64,000 bases of DNA from Paenibacillus sp. JNUCC-31. Lineage in GTDB: Bacteria; Bacillota; Bacilli; Paenibacillales; Paenibacillaceae. Position numbers and translations under genes: made by a program. Shown piece by piece: positions 61,558-64,000 of this stretch (its first letter is position 1; each line of letters starts with the position of its first letter). The notes under the pieces are model-generated. The model saw only the letters and a program-made list of their open reading frames with translations, searched no databases and was not told the origin of the DNA. Location of the stretch: positions 868,001 to 932,000 of the forward strand of contig NZ_CP062165.1 of the NCBI RefSeq assembly GCF_014844075.1, written 5' to 3'.

Positions 61558-62793
61558 TTAATTCCTCCCGGCAATGCGCTCCGCCGCAATCGAAAGCAAC
61601 CGGCGGGCGACTTCTTCCTTCGCCACCACCTGAAGCTCTTCCACCAACCCTTCACGGTCATAGATGTGCACCGCGTTGGTATCTGTTCCAAATCCGGCAC
61701 CCGCACGGGTGACATCATTGGCTACGATCAGATCACAGTTTTTCCGTTCCAGTTTCTCACGTGCATACCTTTCCATTGAATGGGTCTCAGCAGCAAACCC
61801 AATCAGAAATTGGTGACTCTTCTGCTTGCCCAGTGTTTCAAGAATATCTATATTTTTAATAAGTTCAAGCGATAACGTATCGCCCTTCTTCTTCATTTTC
61901 TCCGTGTACACATCCTTGGGACGATAATCCGCAACAGCTGCCGCCTTCACAACGATATCGGCATCCTCCCACTGGCCAGCCACTGCATCATACATATCCT
62001 GTGCCGACTGTACGGGAATTACATGGACATTGGCTGGTGGCGGAACCTCTGTATTGCCCATTACCAGCGTAACGTTCGCACCAAGATCACGCGCTACTGC
62101 CGCAATGGCAAATCCCATTTTCCCTGAAGAATCGTTTGTAATATACCTTACCGGGTCAATGCGTTCAATCGTCCCGCCTGCGGTGACTACAACCTTTTTG
62201 CCCTTAAGCAAAGAAGCTAGTTCATGACGTTCCCGTTTGGCTGACTCCTGTTGTTCAAAGAACCGTTCAACCACATCGACAATCGTCTCCGGCTCTTCCA
62301 GGCGCCCTTTGCCAACATACCCGCAAGCCAGCTGCCCTTCACCCGGCTCAATCATCAGGGTTCCCCGTTCGGTGAGCAGACACATGTTGTGCTGGACGGC
62401 CGGATGATCATACATATGTACATTCATCGCCGGAGCGATCATCACGGGAGCCGTCGTTGCAAGCAAGGTTGTTGAGAGCATATCATCGGCCATGCCATGC
62501 GCCATTTTGGCAATGACATTGGCTGTTGCTGGAGCAACCAATACAAGATCGGCCATATCCGCCAGATGAATATGCGAGACAACGGAAGGCTCCCGCTCAT
62601 CAAATGTATCACTATATACCACATTTCGGGTCAAGGTTTGCAGCGTTAATTCGGTAATAAACTGTTTCGCGGAATCCGTCATAATGACATGGACATCCGC
62701 CCCTTTTTGTACCAGCCTGCTGCATAATGTCGCCGCCTTGTATGCGGCTATGCCTCCAGTTACACCGAGCACGATTTTTTTACCGTTCAACAT
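61558..62793 (-). CDS. coaBC: Bifunctional phosphopantothenoylcysteine decarboxylase/synthetase
   Basis: This is a 411-residue coenzyme A biosynthesis enzyme. The N-terminal FMN-binding CoaC domain (about 1-175) has GVTGGIAAYKA, the catalytic His in SHIHLAD, and PAMNVHMYDHPAV. The C-terminal CoaB domain (about 185-405) begins VVVTAGGTIERIDPVRYITN and includes the AAVADYRP motif. The start ATG 62793 follows GGGGGGAA. The frame opens at 62865 in a hydrophobic run with no site. Confidence 0.96.
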   Translation of the reverse strand: MLNGKKIVLGVTGGIAAYKAATLCSRLVQKGADVHVIMTDSAKQFITELTLQTLTRNVVYSDTFDEREPSVVSHIHLADMADLVLVAPATANVIAKMAHGMADDMLSTTLLATTAPVMIAPAMNVHMYDHPAVQHNMCLLTERGTLMIEPGEGQLACGYVGKGRLEEPETIVDVVERFFEQQESAKRERHELASLLKGKKVVVTAGGTIERIDPVRYITNDSSGKMGFAIAAVARDLGANVTLVMGNTEVPPPANVHVIPVQSAQDMYDAVAGQWEDADIVVKAAAVADYRPKDVYTEKMKKKGDTLSLELIKNIDILETLGKQKSHQFLIGFAAETHSMERYAREKLERKNCDLIVANDVTRAGAGFGTDTNAVHIYDREGLVEELQVVAKEEVARRLLSIAAERIAGRN

Positions 62794-62912
62794 GGTTATT
62801 CCCCCCGATATATATGACATTATAAGGATGAATAGAGAAAAAAATAACAACCTCGCGGTTGTCAAATAAAGCCGGCTTGCGCCGTATGCAGTTGAAGAGC
62901 GCCGCTAGCGGC

Positions 62913-63128
62913 TTACTCTTCTTCCTCTTCGTCCTGTCCTTTGATGACAACGAGCAGATCACCATAAATTTCTTCGAGTGCAACGCCAACCTGTTTATGG
63001 GATCTGGCATTTCTCAAATCCGTTTTCTCACCTTCACGAAGCTGTCTGGCACGGCGGGAAGCGGCAACAACAAGTGAATACTTGCTGTCAACTTTGTTCA
63101 TCATTTCATCAATAGAAGGATACAGCAT
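62913..63128 (-). CDS. rpoZ: RNA polymerase omega subunit
   Basis: This is a 71-residue subunit that stabilises RNA polymerase beta'. MLYPSIDEMMNKVDSKYSLV, the AASRRARQL helix and the acidic tail are characteristic. The start ATG 63128 follows AGAGGTG. It lies between gmk and coaBC, as in most Bacillota. Confidence 0.96.
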   Translation of the reverse strand: MLYPSIDEMMNKVDSKYSLVVAASRRARQLREGEKTDLRNARSHKQVGVALEEIYGDLLVVIKGQDEEEEE

Positions 63129-63281
63129 ATTTACAAAACACCTCTTTGCATTAGTATAATCGCAATGCACCACTGACGGATCATGATGAATCGTCTAAAC
63201 CACGTTAACCAGACGAAGCTGCTCTACCTATATCCTATGACAGCAGCTCCACTGATTATCGCAATCCTTTGCGGAATTGGA

Positions 63282-63854
63282 TTATTTATTGATCTTACAA
63301 TGTTCGGCGATAATAATGCTTTCTATTCGTTTACACGCCAAATCAATTTCGTCATTAACGACAGCGTAATCGTACTGCTCCAGCAGACTGATCTCATCTA
63401 CCGCGACGGACATCCGGTGATCAATCGTCGCCTGACTTTCCGTACCACGGCCCTGAATGCGATCTTTAAGCTCGTCCAATGAAGGAGGCAACAGAAATAC
63501 AAAGATCCCTTCCGGGAACTTCTCTTTCACTTTTAACGCGCCTTGAACTTCAATCTCAAGAATAATGTCCCGGCCTTCATTAATCGTTTTCTCCACAAAA
63601 TCACGCGGTGTTCCGTAATAGTTCCCTACATATTCTGCATGCTCCAACAATTGATCTTCAGCAATCATGTTCAGGAACTCCTCATGGCTTCTGAAGAAAT
63701 AATTGACACCATGTTCTTCTCCCAGACGAGGCTGACGAGTCGTTGCCGATACAGAATAAATCAACTCCGGCACCCGTTTGCGCAAAGCGCTGCATACTGT
63801 ACCCTTCCCGACCCCAGATGGGCCGGACAACACAACCAGTAATCCCTTAGACAT
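63282..63854 (-). CDS. gmk: Guanylate kinase
   Basis: This is a 190-residue kinase that converts GMP to GDP. The P-loop [10 protein letters not shown], the [14 protein letters not shown]-binding segment, [12 protein letters not shown] and the C-terminal DYAVVND are intact. The start ATG 63854 follows GGAG. The frame extends upstream through remA without meaning. Confidence 0.97.
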   Translation of the reverse strand: MSKGLLVVLSGPSGVGKGTVCSALRKRVPELIYSVSATTRQPRLGEEHGVNYFFRSHEEFLNMIAEDQLLEHAEYVGNYYGTPRDFVEKTINEGRDIILEIEVQGALKVKEKFPEGIFVFLLPPSLDELKDRIQGRGTESQATIDHRMSVAVDEISLLEQYDYAVVNDEIDLACKRIESIIIAEHCKINK

Positions 63855-63867
63855 ATTACACTCCATT

Positions 63868-64000
63868 TTATTCGTCGTTATCATCATCTTTCGAAGAAAG
63901 ACGATGGGCGACCGTCTCTGGCTGTACCGCAGACAGAATGACATGATCGCTATCCGTAATAATAACGGCACGAGTACGTCTTCCGTACGTTGCGTCTATC
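63868..64000 (-). CDS. remA: Extracellular matrix regulator RemA, truncated by window edge
   Basis: The last 44 codons of a DUF370 protein: [20 protein letters not shown], then [11 protein letters not shown] and an acidic tail, ending at TAA 63868. This matches the C-terminus of B. subtilis RemA, a DNA-binding activator of biofilm matrix genes, and remA precedes gmk in Bacillus. The rest lies outside the window. Confidence 0.93.
   Translation of the reverse strand, partial: IDATYGRRTRAVIITDSDHVILSAVQPETVAHRLSSKDDDNDE

Noticed and set aside
1..64000. CRISPR arrays, rRNA and tRNA genes, intact transposases
   Set aside because: No regularly spaced direct repeats, no rRNA or tRNA-like sequences and no transposase-like proteins were seen.

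Overview
The window looks like a chromosomal segment of a Paenibacillus-type, spore-forming Gram-positive bacterium. The evidence is a conserved Bacillota core block (remA, gmk, rpoZ, coaBC, priA, def, fmt, rsmB, rlmN, prpC, prkC, rsgA, rpe, spoVM, rpmB, fakA, degV, recG), two sporulation genes, strong GGAGG ribosome binding sites and a Bacillus-type LexA box. No rRNA, tRNA or CRISPR array was seen. Most genes are on the minus strand.

Positions 1-16.4 kb are accessory DNA dominated by interbacterial-conflict genes. A WXG100-type polymorphic toxin (1159-2238) has a frame break in an A7 run and is followed by a candidate immunity gene. A few housekeeping-type genes (yaaA, an SPFH protein pair, endonuclease V) are mixed with orphan immunity-type genes (DUF4279, YwqK-like) and decayed toxin remnants. 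The most notable part is a compact operon (16346 down to 8790). It encodes a VgrG-like spike protein, a pentapeptide-repeat protein, an Imm11-like protein, a PAAR-like DUF4280 protein, a second VgrG-like protein carrying a long C-terminal toxin extension, and a candidate immunity protein. No sheath, tube or baseplate genes are in view, so its delivery route is open.

Positions 16.5-25.6 kb hold a wreck of a siderophore-binding protein gene, a SleB-type cell wall hydrolase with an unusual N-terminal extension, a NiaP-like transporter, a CUT1 sugar-type ABC importer without an ATPase, an SsuD-like flavin monooxygenase and a divergent AraC regulator. Positions 25.6-33.9 kb are a six-gene minus-strand operon with a processive family-2 glycosyltransferase, a nucleotide-sugar dehydrogenase, two TIM-barrel glycosidase-like proteins, a membrane HEAT-repeat protein and a receiver protein with altered phosphorylation-site residues. 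It looks like a synthase-dependent exopolysaccharide system.

Positions 34.6-43.4 kb carry an SOS-type uvrX-yolD pair behind a LexA box, glutaminase, a GNAT acetyltransferase, an OFA-family transporter next to a LytS/LytTR two-component system, and a repeat-rich intergenic region before a SpoVIF-like gene. From 43.5 kb to the end is the conserved core block. spoVM (26 codons) lies at 49448-49528. The Asp23 and thiN genes usually found here in Bacillus are absent.

Three families of palindromic intergenic repeats are visible: a hairpin repeat with three copies, a 169-bp element bounded by 13-bp inverted repeats, and a larger imperfect palindrome.
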